Origin: Bacillus sp. AFS073361
GTDB lineage: Bacteria > Bacillota > Bacilli > Bacillales > Cytobacillaceae
NCBI RefSeq assembly: GCF_002567005.1
Contig: NZ_NUZU01000007.1
Location: 61,414-125,413 of the forward strand
DNA: 64,000 nucleotides
Direction of reading: 5' to 3'
In this document: positions 9,530 to 17,899 of the stretch, one piece after another
Layout of the letters: every line of letters starts with the position of its first letter
Numbering within the stretch: the stretch's first letter is position 1
Program-made: the position numbers and the translations under genes
The notes under the pieces: model-generated
Database searches by the model: none
Told to the model about the DNA's origin: nothing
Seen by the model: only the letters and a program-made list of their open reading frames with translations

Positions 9530-10816
9530 TTGGTTGAAGTAAAACTTCATGATATTGGTGAAGGGATGACAGAGGGAGAAATTATCCACTATTTTGTCAA
9601 AGTGGGGGATTCGGTCAAGGTGGACCAGCCACTTGTAGAGGTACAAACAGATAAAATGGTAGCTGAGCTTCCTTCCCCAGCTTCAGGGAAAGTAAAGGAA
9701 ATTGTTGTGGACTATGGTAATACGGTCTCCGTTGGTACTACTCTTCTTGTACTGGAAACAGAAGGAGCAAAAGCGGTTGAGATGGAAGAGAAACATGCAG
9801 AAGCAGCTTCTTATAAGGAAGAGGCGATACAATCACAACCGCAGCAAATAGCAGTGACTGAGCAAAAAGGAGAAAAAAAATTCATCATCGCGGCGCCTTA
9901 CACAAGAAAAATTGCACGAGAGTTTCGTGTAGATATTAACCAAATTACAGGTACTGGTACATTTGGGCGCATCACTGTGGAAGATATATATAACTTTGTT
10001 AAAAAACGTGATGAAATCCAATCTTCTAAGGAAATGAAAGCGCCTTCCGCTGAAGCGACTAAAGCAAAAGCAGAACCTAAACAAGAGATTCAAAAGCAGG
10101 AAGTTCCGAACATAAATGAAACTAATGCAGAAGTAATTCCGTTTAGAGGCCGTCGGAAGCAAATTGCAAAGAAAATGACCCAGTCACTTTATACGATTCC
10201 TCATGTGACACATTTTGAAGAAGCAGATCTTACTGAGCTGCTCGCCTATCGAAATGATTTAAAAGAAATGAATATTAATGTTTCGGCTGTTGCTTTCTTT
10301 ATCAAAGCGATCGCAGTGGCATTAAAACAATTCCCTGTATTCAATGCCAAGCTTGATGAAGAAAACGAAGTAATCCGTTTAGAGAAGGAATATAACATTG
10401 GAATTGCCACGGATACGGAAAACGGTTTAATTGTACCTATCATTCATCATGCTGACCGATTATCTGTTCGTCAAATTCATGACAAGTTGAAAGAGTTAAC
10501 GAAAAAAGCGCAAGAGGATAAGCTGACGTCGGCTGAATTAAAAGGAGGAACATTTACCATCAGTAATGTCGGTCCATTAGGAAGTATCGGCGCTACTCCG
10601 ATTATAAATCATCCGGAAACAGGGTTAATTGCCTTCCATAAGACGAAAAAAATGCCTGTTGTTATGGAAAACGATGAGATTGCGATTCGCTCAATCATGA
10701 CCATGTCGATGGCGTTTGACCACCGCGTTGCAGACGGTGCAACAGCAGTAGCCTTTACGAACCGCTTTAAACAATTAATTGAAAACCCTAAGTTGTGGCC
10801 AATAGAACTTGCATAG
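9530..10816 (+). CDS. 2-oxoacid dehydrogenase E2 (lipoamide acyltransferase)
   Basis: A 428-residue dihydrolipoamide acyltransferase. One N-terminal lipoyl domain (1-78) carries the lipoylated Lys42 in VQTDKMV. A charged Ala/Glu/Lys linker leads to the peripheral subunit-binding domain (about 120-158, APYTRKIAREFRVDINQITGTG), a second linker, and the catalytic domain with His398 and Asp402 in HRVADG. It starts at TTG behind AGGAGGGG. No E3 (lipoamide dehydrogenase) gene is nearby, so the complex must borrow E3 from another locus. The acyl group is probably phenylacetyl by context. Confidence 0.9.
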   Translation: MVEVKLHDIGEGMTEGEIIHYFVKVGDSVKVDQPLVEVQTDKMVAELPSPASGKVKEIVVDYGNTVSVGTTLLVLETEGAKAVEMEEKHAEAASYKEEAIQSQPQQIAVTEQKGEKKFIIAAPYTRKIAREFRVDINQITGTGTFGRITVEDIYNFVKKRDEIQSSKEMKAPSAEATKAKAEPKQEIQKQEVPNINETNAEVIPFRGRRKQIAKKMTQSLYTIPHVTHFEEADLTELLAYRNDLKEMNINVSAVAFFIKAIAVALKQFPVFNAKLDEENEVIRLEKEYNIGIATDTENGLIVPIIHHADRLSVRQIHDKLKELTKKAQEDKLTSAELKGGTFTISNVGPLGSIGATPIINHPETGLIAFHKTKKMPVVMENDEIAIRSIMTMSMAFDHRVADGATAVAFTNRFKQLIENPKLWPIELA

Positions 10817-11184
10817 TAACCAATAAATCCACTAAACTCCAAGAATATAACTAGTAAGTCCCACAAAGCTCAGGGACAATAGAACACCAAATTAGGAAGA
10901 CTACTCCACATTATTTTGGTAAAGTATTATCCAATAGATTGGTTGAAGTCTTCCTATCTCAAAAAGCAGCTAAGTTGTAGAAACAGATCTTCCGAAAATA
11001 AATCGGACCTCACCAGAGGCTTGTGTGCTAGAAAGAAATTTTCAAAAAAGAACAACGGTAAAACGTGTAAGCGTTTGCATTAAAGGTTTAATCCGGTTGG
11101 ACAAGTTCGTTACCATCCAGGAAACCCGTTGATAGTTCATGTTGATCTTGTCGTTCTGATAATAGAGTTTAGGAGGACTAATTA
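10817..11184. other. Intergenic region with a spaced inverted repeat and a cre-like site
   Basis: TAGGAAGACT (10893-10902) and AGTCTTCCTA (10947-10956) are perfect 10-bp arms separated by 44 bp, with a small CCAAT-AG-ATTGG dyad inside (10931-10942). No T tract follows, so this is not an ordinary terminator. No T-box or known riboswitch was recognised. A cre-like site lies at 11066-11079. Confidence 0.5.
11066..11079 (+). promoter_or_regulatory. Candidate cre (CcpA) site before the permease
   Basis: TGTAAGCGTTTGCA is a near-ideal cre core of the TGTAARCGYTWNCW type, 105 bp before the permease start. Confidence 0.6.
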
Positions 11185-12561
11185 ATGAAAGATGCATCAT
11201 TGCAAAAGAAGTTGTTGCCGCGGCATATAAGTATGATGGCCATGGGAGGAGCAATAGGGACAGGGATTTTTAAAGGTAGTGCAGAAACCGTATCAATAGC
11301 AGGACCAGGTGTAATCTTTACATATATGTTTGCAGGACTATTGCTTCTTGTTGTTATGGGAGCTATAGCAGAAATGGCTATCGTCTATCCAAACACAAAT
11401 ATGAAAGGCTTTGTTCAGAAAGCATTTGGTAAGCGTGCTTCCTTTGTTATAGGCTGGATGTATTGTTTCATGTGGCTGGCTGTATGTGTGATCGAGATTG
11501 TCGTGGCAGGCAGCTTCTTGCAATACTGGTTTCCATCCATTCCTCTTTGGGAATTAAGTTTAGGCTGTGCCGCTTTAGTTATTGGAATTAACATGATGAA
11601 TGTTAAAAATTATGGGGAATTTGAATTTTGGTTTGCAGGCATTAAAATCACCATGATTATCGTATTTATCATATTAGGAGCAGGTATTCTATTTGGAGTC
11701 ATCCCGAGCAATCAATCCAACTATCTTCACAATTTTACAGAGCAAGGCGGTTTTTTCCCGAATGGGTGGATGTCAATCTTTACTGCTCTGTTAATTGTAA
11801 TGTTTTCTTATGGAGGTTCTGAATTAATAGGATTAACAGTAACAGAAGTAAAAGATGCAGAACGGATTTTACCTAAGGTGATTAAAAGTTTTGTTTGGAG
11901 AATTATTTTGTTTTACACGCTGCCGATTCTGGTCATTTGTGGTTTAATTCCTTGGAATGAAATTGGCATCAGTCAAGCGAGTCCCTTTGTTCAGGTGTTA
12001 TCCATGGCCGGCCTGAAGGGAGCAGCTCACCTTATGAACTTTATTTTAATTACAGCTGTCTTATCTGCAGCCAACTCCGGTATATACGGTTGTACACGGA
12101 TGCTTCATTCCCTAGCGGTTGAAGGGGAAGCTCCAAAGTCTTTCTCTTTTGTATCAAAAAAGGGTGTTCCATTATACAGTTTAATATTAACAGCAATTAT
12201 ATTAGTCGGCGGCTCCATGATTGCCTTTGTTGCGCAGGAAAAGGTATTTACTTTATTAATGGCGGTTCCGGGTTTTGTTGTATCGTTGGTCTGGATTGGT
12301 ATTTGTCTAGCACATTTAAAACTTCGCAATTCCTACCCTAAAGAACCAAGCTTTAAATTGTGGGGATTCCCATATGTAACTGCGATTACAGTCGTTACGT
12401 TAAGCATCATAACAGTTTTATTTTTGTTAGATGTACAGAATCGAGTGAGTATTATTACTTGTCTCGTTGTTTTAACGGTGCTATTTTTGATTTCCATCTT
12501 TAAGTTTAAAAATGTGGATGAAAAAGATACCATGATAGTAAAACAGAATAAAGTAGTATAG
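11185..12561 (+). CDS. Amino-acid permease (APC superfamily, AAT type)
   Basis: A 458-residue, 12-helix transporter. The N-terminal LLPRHISMMAMGGAIGTGIFKGSAETVSIAGPG holds the GxIGTGxF substrate-binding turn of AAT-type permeases (AroP, PheP, LysP, GabP, RocE). An AGGAGG site and ATG define the start. It lies directly after the PheDH/E1/E2 operon but has its own leader with a cre-like site. Phenylalanine or aromatic amino-acid import is a contextual inference; the sequence alone does not fix the substrate. Confidence 0.85.
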   Translation: MKDASLQKKLLPRHISMMAMGGAIGTGIFKGSAETVSIAGPGVIFTYMFAGLLLLVVMGAIAEMAIVYPNTNMKGFVQKAFGKRASFVIGWMYCFMWLAVCVIEIVVAGSFLQYWFPSIPLWELSLGCAALVIGINMMNVKNYGEFEFWFAGIKITMIIVFIILGAGILFGVIPSNQSNYLHNFTEQGGFFPNGWMSIFTALLIVMFSYGGSELIGLTVTEVKDAERILPKVIKSFVWRIILFYTLPILVICGLIPWNEIGISQASPFVQVLSMAGLKGAAHLMNFILITAVLSAANSGIYGCTRMLHSLAVEGEAPKSFSFVSKKGVPLYSLILTAIILVGGSMIAFVAQEKVFTLLMAVPGFVVSLVWIGICLAHLKLRNSYPKEPSFKLWGFPYVTAITVVTLSIITVLFLLDVQNRVSIITCLVVLTVLFLISIFKFKNVDEKDTMIVKQNKVV

Positions 12562-12600
12562 TCATATCCATATTTAAGAGAATAGATATACAATTAAAAG

Positions 12601-12636
12601 AATGATAGGGGCCATAATGGCTCCTATCATTTTTTA
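12601..12636 (+). terminator. Terminator after the permease
   Basis: AATGATAGGGGCC pairs with GGCTCCTATCATT (13 bp, one wobble) and is followed by TTTTT. Confidence 0.9.
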
Positions 12637-12697
12637 CATTTAAAAATATAAATTACATTACAAAGTAAGTGCTTTTTGTATGCAGACAAATCCTAAT

Positions 12698-13327
12698 TTA
12701 TAGTGCCTTTTGGCATTTTACCATTAAAAACTTAAATGGAGGTTTATTTTCCGCATTCTTATGTGGTTCAACAATTTCCGAAAATTCTATCAGTCCATAT
12801 TTCCCGAAATCTTGTTTAATGGAGTCATCATCATAAAAATACATTTTTACCCCTTCCATGATCTCGAAATAGTCTTTCCCTAGTTGTTTACCCTTTCCAA
12901 ACATTGGGGCTTCTTTTGAAATAGTAGTAAAAATCATATAACCGTTGGGCTTTAACTGACTATAGCAATCTTTAATTAACTTCTCTCTCTCACGATCATT
13001 TAATAAGTGAATAAGTGCATAACAAAATATACCATCATAAAGCTTATTATCAAAGGGCATATCGGTTACTGAACCATGAAATATAGGAATAGTAAGCCCA
13101 TTTTGCCATGCCAATTCAATCGCTGTTTTTGAAATCTCAATACCTGTTACATTTATATCGTTGTCCAAAAAAACCTTTGCATTTCTTCCATACCCAATAC
13201 CAGGAATCAATATATCCTTTACATTCTTTTCAAGGAAAAAGTCCTTTGTTAAAATTGCGGAGTCTGAGGGTTCGAATCCCCACATCATTTGATTTTGGAT
13301 AAAACTTGATTCCCAAAATTCCGTCAT
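12698..13327 (-). CDS. SAM-dependent methyltransferase
   Basis: A 209-residue class I methyltransferase, TehB/thiopurine-methyltransferase-like. ILIPGIGYGRNAKVFLDNDINVTGIEIS (about 39-66) is motif I with the acidic SAM-ribose residue. FHGSVTDMPFDNKLYDGIFCYALIHLL gives motifs II-III and LKPNGYMIFTTI the post-III region. N-terminal WESSFIQNQMMWGFEPSDSA resembles small-molecule methyltransferases. The substrate is unknown. Divergent from the RQC-like gene, with no operon partner. Confidence 0.8.
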   Translation of the reverse strand: MTEFWESSFIQNQMMWGFEPSDSAILTKDFFLEKNVKDILIPGIGYGRNAKVFLDNDINVTGIEISKTAIELAWQNGLTIPIFHGSVTDMPFDNKLYDGIFCYALIHLLNDREREKLIKDCYSQLKPNGYMIFTTISKEAPMFGKGKQLGKDYFEIMEGVKMYFYDDDSIKQDFGKYGLIEFSEIVEPHKNAENKPPFKFLMVKCQKAL

Positions 13328-13497
13328 ACCTTAATCTCCTTTACAAAATTGCTTAAATAATCGTTCCTGTTGAAAGATTATAATATCCATGGATACACAA
13401 AGCAATTCTGATCATATTTTTTATTAAATTTTCGATAAAATATCAAGAAAGTACTATACTAGAAATTAATAGAGTTTTTTTAAAATGAGGGATAATT

Positions 13498-14304
13498 ATG
13501 GTGAAAAAAGGAAATAAGGTGAGGTATGAGCTTAATCCAACAGGAATTAAGTCTGTGCCGGACAATGAAATTAAAACCATTTTGCGTGGGGCAGATGATT
13601 TAATCATGAGTGGCGGCCGGGCTATGCTTGCCAAAATTCTAGCAGGGTCAAAAGATAAAAAGTTATTAGAACTAGAATTGGACTACAGCCCTGTATACGG
13701 GGCGTTGAAAGGTAATTCTCAAAAAGAGATTCTCGCAAAAATAGACTGGCTAATTCTTCATCATTATTTAGCTATAGAGTATGACGGCAGACTGCCAATG
13801 CTAGTCTATACGGATAAAGGCTGGAACATTGAACGCGAGACCTATGCGGATGAATTATTGGAAAAGCTTATTGATGCTGCTGAAAATAGAAGATATGAAT
13901 TTGTTGAAACCTTAAAAGACCGGAACCGAAGCTTAATTCTACTATTATTAGAGAAAATCGCAAATTCAGGCAATAAAGATTTAATCACAATCTTGAATGC
14001 ATGGCAAACTATAGAATTTAAAAAACTTAGGACAAAAATTCAAGAAGTGATCGATTTATTGGAGAAAGTAGAAGAAAAACCGAAGAGAGAAGAAAACCAA
14101 GAATTGGTCTCTTTTTCTGCCAATAAAAAATGGCTTTCGATTCCTGTAGAATTCCGGAGACAATTAGAACGAAATGTTTGGTGTAGTTATTGTTGTGATG
14201 TTGTTAAAATTGAGAAATATACTGTTAAAGAATTTTCTGGTGGAATTGTGTTGGAAGGGAAATGTCAAAAGTGTGGTAATGATGTGGCAAGAGTTATTGA
14301 CTAA
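13498..14304 (+). CDS. Standalone RQC-minor-type DNA-binding protein
   Basis: A 268-residue protein. Residues about 28-125 (GADDLIMSGGRAMLAKILAGSKDKK..YGALKG..EIDGRLPMLVYTDKGW-like winged helix) resemble the RQC domain of RecQ helicases in its standalone RQC-minor form. A helical, Lys/Glu-rich middle is followed by a C-terminal zinc ribbon with two CxxC pairs (CSYCC near 223, CQKCG near 255). No helicase motifs are present. It probably binds DNA or unusual nucleic-acid structures; the biological role is unknown. A TTCGAT-18-TATACT promoter candidate ends at 13460. Confidence 0.65.
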   Translation: MVKKGNKVRYELNPTGIKSVPDNEIKTILRGADDLIMSGGRAMLAKILAGSKDKKLLELELDYSPVYGALKGNSQKEILAKIDWLILHHYLAIEYDGRLPMLVYTDKGWNIERETYADELLEKLIDAAENRRYEFVETLKDRNRSLILLLLEKIANSGNKDLITILNAWQTIEFKKLRTKIQEVIDLLEKVEEKPKREENQELVSFSANKKWLSIPVEFRRQLERNVWCSYCCDVVKIEKYTVKEFSGGIVLEGKCQKCGNDVARVID

Positions 14305-14371
14305 GCAGCGGATCGGATAAATCACCTGAATCATTCTATGAGATTGGTTTTTTTGAACTATATGGAATCCC

Positions 14372-14405
14372 CCCCAATCCAATTAAGGATTGGGGATTTT
14401 TTTGC
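14372..14405 (+). terminator. Terminator after the RQC-like gene
   Basis: CCCCAATCC-AATTAA-GGATTGGGG followed by ATTTTTTT. Confidence 0.9.
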
Positions 14406-14470
14406 TTGTTTTTTACTAAAGATGTTTTTCTTTCTAAACTATAAATTCTGAAAATAATTAATATTCAGTA

Positions 14471-14499
14471 TTGATTAAACACTACATCAGCAGTATAAT
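14471..14499 (+). promoter_or_regulatory. Sigma-A promoter of the Pht5-like gene
   Basis: TTGATT, 17-bp spacer, TATAAT. The surrounding bases (TTCAGTATTGA and CAGTATAAT) are repeated at the next promoter at 15.65 kb, so the two are paralogous promoters. Confidence 0.8.
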
Positions 14500-14512
14500 C
14501 AAATCATGATGT

Positions 14513-14535
14513 GGAATGTATTTCGCATTGTGAAA
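14513..14535. promoter_or_regulatory. IclR-type operator, copy A
   Basis: Layout GGAA-N4-TTTC-N7-GAAA. The right part, TTTCGCATTGTGAAA, is a 15-bp IclR-like palindrome. It begins 14 bp after the -10 box, so binding would block transcription. The same layout recurs at 15700-15722 and 23260-23282. Confidence 0.75.
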
Positions 14536-14552
14536 CGGAAAGGGTGATCAAA

Positions 14553-15545
14553 TTGTCAAAGCTGCATTTAAATTTTGCGTGTTGGGATTATGACCGAATT
14601 CAAGCCTTAACCAATGGCACTGTTCAAGCAAAAGGAATTGATTTAAACTGGCTGAACATGCCGGTTGAAGAAACTTTTTGGAGAATGATGCGCCATCAGG
14701 AATTTGATGTATCCGAATTATCGTTATCCTCTTATTTAATTGCTAAAGACCGCGGTTTTCCAAACTTCACGGCAATACCTGTTTTTATGTCTCGAAGTTT
14801 CCGTCATTCAGGCATTTATATTAATAAATATTCTGGAATTGAAAAAGCGGAGGACTTAAGAGGAAAACGGGTTGGAATTCCAGAGTACCAGTTGACGGCC
14901 TGCCTTTGGATTCGTGGAATATTACAACATGAGTATGGTGTTCATCCGTCCGAAATGAACTGGTTTACAGGTGGACAGGAGACCCCGGGCCGAGTTGAAA
15001 AAATAAAACTCTCGTTACCAGACAATATTAATATCCAGCCAATAAATGAAGAACAAACCTTAAATCAAATGCTTGAAGATGGAGAAATAGATGCTTTTAT
15101 TGCTCCACGAGCTCCATCCTGTTTTTTAAAGGGGTCGCCGAAAGTGCAACGGCTGTTTCCAGACAATGTATCTATCGAAAAAGATTACTATAAACGAACA
15201 GGCATCTTCCCAATTATGCATGTTGTTGCTATTAAGGATGAAATTCTGAAAGAGCATCCATGGGTTCCTGCCAATCTTTATTCGGCTTTTGTGGAAGCAA
15301 AGCAGAAAGTTTATGACGGATTTAACCAAACAGCAGCTTTAAAAGTAACTTTGCCTTGGTTTGTTTCTGAATGGGAAAATACCCGTCAATTAATGGGAGA
15401 AGATTTCTGGCCATATGGGTTGGAGAAAAATCGAAAAACTTTAGAAGCAGCTGTTACGTATTCGTATGAGCAAGGAATGATTAATAATCGATTAAGTGCG
15501 GAGGATTTGTTTGCACAATCGACTCTAGAAGCATACACACTATAA
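14553..15545 (+). CDS. 4,5-dihydroxyphthalate decarboxylase-like protein (Pht5 family)
   Basis: About 330 residues with the periplasmic-binding-protein-like fold used by Pht5 decarboxylases but without a signal peptide, so cytoplasmic. Family-like segments are LNFACWDYDRIQAL at the N-terminus, the central DLRGKRVGIPEYQLTACLWIRGIL and WFTGGQETPGR, IDAFIAPRAPSCF, and FPIMHVVAIKDE. An ATG at 14511 lies about 5 nt after the expected transcription start and inside the operator, so the TTG at 14553 behind GGAAAGGGTGATC is the better start. It would remove a carboxyl group from a dihydroxy aromatic dicarboxylate, e.g. giving protocatechuate. The exact substrate is inferred from Pht3/Pht4-like neighbours. 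Confidence 0.75.
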   Translation: MSKLHLNFACWDYDRIQALTNGTVQAKGIDLNWLNMPVEETFWRMMRHQEFDVSELSLSSYLIAKDRGFPNFTAIPVFMSRSFRHSGIYINKYSGIEKAEDLRGKRVGIPEYQLTACLWIRGILQHEYGVHPSEMNWFTGGQETPGRVEKIKLSLPDNINIQPINEEQTLNQMLEDGEIDAFIAPRAPSCFLKGSPKVQRLFPDNVSIEKDYYKRTGIFPIMHVVAIKDEILKEHPWVPANLYSAFVEAKQKVYDGFNQTAALKVTLPWFVSEWENTRQLMGEDFWPYGLEKNRKTLEAAVTYSYEQGMINNRLSAEDLFAQSTLEAYTL

Positions 15546-15647
15546 ACTTAAAGCTTATTTGGCCATAAAGCTAGTCTTTATGTTCAATTAGAGCTGATGC
15601 TACCTTTTTTTGAAAAAATGAATTCAGAAAATAAATAATATTCAGTA

Positions 15648-15676
15648 TTGACTAAGGTTTTCACTGTCAGTATAAT
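15648..15676 (+). promoter_or_regulatory. Sigma-A promoter of the aldolase/Rieske/TRAP operon
   Basis: TTGACT, 17-bp spacer, TATAAT. It sits in the 312-bp space between the Pht5-like and aldolase-like genes, which otherwise holds only operator copy B. Confidence 0.85.
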
Positions 15677-15699
15677 GAAAAACATAATAACCACATTAT

Positions 15700-15722
15700 G
15701 GAACGCGTTCCGCTATATGGAA
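15700..15722. promoter_or_regulatory. IclR-type operator, copy B
   Basis: GGAACGCGTTCC (15700-15711) is a perfect palindrome that overlaps TTCCGCTATATGGAA (15708-15722), with the same GGAA-N4-TTCC-N7-GGAA spacing as the other copies. It starts 24 bp after the -10 box. Confidence 0.8.
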
Positions 15723-15857
15723 TTATAACAAACTATGAACTTTCGAAATTTTTACTCAAAAAGTTAACTTGGTGGTTTTTATAGACCTCAATGAAAGCGG
15801 TTTAATGAAATAATTTTAATCCTTTTGACAAAAAAATTTTTAAAAAGGGGAAAGATC

Positions 15858-16601
15858 ATGGGGCAAGTAGATGAAAAAGAGTTAAAGCTTCAAGTAGCAA
15901 AAGCAATACGCTTGTTAGAAGCGGTTGAACTGCTGGATATGAATGGGCATGTCAGTTGTAGGATTCCAGGTACTGACCGATTTTTCATTAATTCCCGAAA
16001 GGCAAGCAGAGCATCTGTTACAGTGGGTGATATCGTAATGTGTGATTTAAATGGAAAATTGTTAGAGGGAGATTCAGAACCGCCAAGCGAATACCATATT
16101 CACACAGAAATCTATAAAAGACGCAGTGACGTATTAAGTGTAATTCACAACCATCCGCATTATCAAACCGTGCTTGGAATAGCAGATGTGGCAATGAAGC
16201 CAGTTTTCGGAATCGGATCCTTTGTGGACAACGTACCTGTTTATGAGAAATCAAGTTTAATTAACACCGCGGAATTGGGAGCAGAATTAGCCGAAACAAT
16301 CGGTAAGGAAATTTCTGTTCAGCTGCGTAATCACGGAACGGTTGTTGCCGCTGAAAGTGTAAAGGCGGCTTTCGCTCGATCAGTATTTATTGAAGAAAAT
16401 GCAAAAAAACAATATGATGCTTTGCTCTTGGGACGAGAGATTAGGGTGCTAACCGGAGATAATCTAGTCCGAACAAGAGAGACAGCCTGGCAGCCAAGTA
16501 TTATTGAGAAAGTATGGACCTACCATGAACAAAGGGCATTAAAACAAGACATCTTAGAAGGTATTGATGAACAATCACCACAAACAATGATGTCTAAATA
16601 G
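15858..16601 (+). CDS. Class II aldolase/adducin-type decarboxylase (PhtC-like)
   Basis: A 247-residue zinc enzyme of the class II aldolase/adducin family. Expected metal ligands are His97 and His99 in HNHPH and His159 in LRNHGTV, with an acidic residue in SEYHIHTEIY (Glu78). The ATG at 15858 follows AAAAGGGGAAAG; an earlier start at 15825 has no ribosome site. In Gram-positive phthalate pathways the 3,4-dihydroxyphthalate 2-decarboxylase PhtC is of this family, and here it is followed by a Rieske oxygenase. A sugar-phosphate aldolase is less likely given the neighbours. First gene of the operator-B operon. Confidence 0.78.
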   Translation: MGQVDEKELKLQVAKAIRLLEAVELLDMNGHVSCRIPGTDRFFINSRKASRASVTVGDIVMCDLNGKLLEGDSEPPSEYHIHTEIYKRRSDVLSVIHNHPHYQTVLGIADVAMKPVFGIGSFVDNVPVYEKSSLINTAELGAELAETIGKEISVQLRNHGTVVAAESVKAAFARSVFIEENAKKQYDALLLGREIRVLTGDNLVRTRETAWQPSIIEKVWTYHEQRALKQDILEGIDEQSPQTMMSK

Positions 16602-16646
16602 GTAAGGGTTAAATCTTATAATTATGAATAATAGGAGGGCATTTAG

Positions 16647-17897
16647 ATGTTAAGTCAAGAACAAAACGAGTTGTTAACTAGTGTTGGACCCGATACACCA
16701 ATGGGAAATTTAATGCGCCGCTATTGGATTCCAGTCGCTGCAGTGAGTGAACTAGAAAACAAGCCAACAAAAAAAGTCAGAGTTTTATGTGAAGATTTGG
16801 TTCTCTACCGTGACCTGTCTGGCAATCTAGGTTTAATTGACGAGAGATGTCCTCATAGAAAAGTATCTTTAGTATATGGAATGCCTCAAAAAGAGGGATT
16901 GCGCTGCCAGTATCATGGATGGTGCTTTAATCAAAAAGGGCAATGTACGGAGCAGCCAAATGAACCGGATACCAGTACCTTTAAAGACCGGATTAAAACA
17001 AAATCATATCCGGTTGAGGAAATGGGTGGACTCATTTTTGCTTATCTCGGTCCAGCACCGGCACCATTGCTTCCACGTTTTGACGGCTTTGTCGTCGAGC
17101 ATGCTGTGCGTATGATTGGCAGCGCGGTTATCCCTTGTAACTGGCTGCAAATTATGGAAAATTCACTTGACCCCGTCCATACTGAGTGGCTCCATGGTCA
17201 TTATCATGCTTATGTAACAGGTTTAAAAGGAGAAACACAGGAAGTGGCCTTCCAACGCAAGCATAACAAAATTGCTTTTGATGCATTTGAATATGGCGTT
17301 GTTAAAAGGAGATTGCTAGAAGGACAGTCAGAAGACAGTGATGATTGGCGCATCGGACATCCAGTCGTATTTCCTTTTATGCTTGCGGTTGGCAGTGGCG
17401 GTCTTGGGTCTTATCAATTCCAGATCCGAGTTCCGATTGATGATGAAACAACATGGCATATCTGGTATATGGCGTATGCACCAGGACTTGATGTAGAAAT
17501 TCCTGATCATTTAAAAGAAATTCCATTATATGATGTTCCTTACAGAGATGAAAACGGCGAATTTATTACCGATTACATTGATGGACAGGATATTATGTGC
17601 TGGATTACGCAGGGGACAATCGCAGACCGAACGGAAGAACGTTTGGGGACTACGGATAAGGGGATCATTTTCTATCGGCAAATGCTTAAAAAGGAAATTG
17701 AAAAAGTGGCACAGGGTGAAGACCCGATTGGAACGATTCGGAATGAGGCGGATAACCATATCATCGTCCTGCCGTTGGAGAGAAAAAAGCATCATTTCAG
17801 TGACGGATTTGAAAGTGTATTTAAGAGATTCCAGACGCGTTTCTCACCAATTATTGACGATGTAGTCGCTTTATTTGACAAAGTGGGGGTTAAGTAA
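16647..17897 (+). CDS. Rieske non-haem iron aromatic oxygenase (Pht3-like)
   Basis: A 416-residue oxygenase alpha-type subunit. It opens with LSQEQNELLTSVGPDTPMG, typical of phthalate 4,5-dioxygenase-like proteins. The Rieske [2Fe-2S] motif is C68-P-H70 and C87-Q-Y-H90. The mononuclear iron site is D175, H178 and H183 in ENSLDPVHTEWLHGH. It would hydroxylate an aromatic ring using O2 and electrons from a reductase. No ferredoxin or FAD/FMN reductase (Pht2-like) gene is present in the window, so the electron donor must be encoded elsewhere. AGGAGGGC precedes the ATG; 45 bp after the aldolase-like gene. Confidence 0.85.
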   Translation: MLSQEQNELLTSVGPDTPMGNLMRRYWIPVAAVSELENKPTKKVRVLCEDLVLYRDLSGNLGLIDERCPHRKVSLVYGMPQKEGLRCQYHGWCFNQKGQCTEQPNEPDTSTFKDRIKTKSYPVEEMGGLIFAYLGPAPAPLLPRFDGFVVEHAVRMIGSAVIPCNWLQIMENSLDPVHTEWLHGHYHAYVTGLKGETQEVAFQRKHNKIAFDAFEYGVVKRRLLEGQSEDSDDWRIGHPVVFPFMLAVGSGGLGSYQFQIRVPIDDETTWHIWYMAYAPGLDVEIPDHLKEIPLYDVPYRDENGEFITDYIDGQDIMCWITQGTIADRTEERLGTTDKGIIFYRQMLKKEIEKVAQGEDPIGTIRNEADNHIIVLPLERKKHHFSDGFESVFKRFQTRFSPIIDDVVALFDKVGVK

Positions 17898-17899
17898 TA

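Noticed and set aside
10817..11184. T-box or amino-acid riboswitch in the permease leader
   Set aside because: No T-box core sequence, no specifier-loop pattern and no terminator/antiterminator pair found.
14511..14552. Upstream ATG at 14511 as start of the Pht5-like gene
   Set aside because: It lies about 5 nt after the predicted transcription start, inside the IclR operator and without a ribosome site; TTG at 14553 has one.
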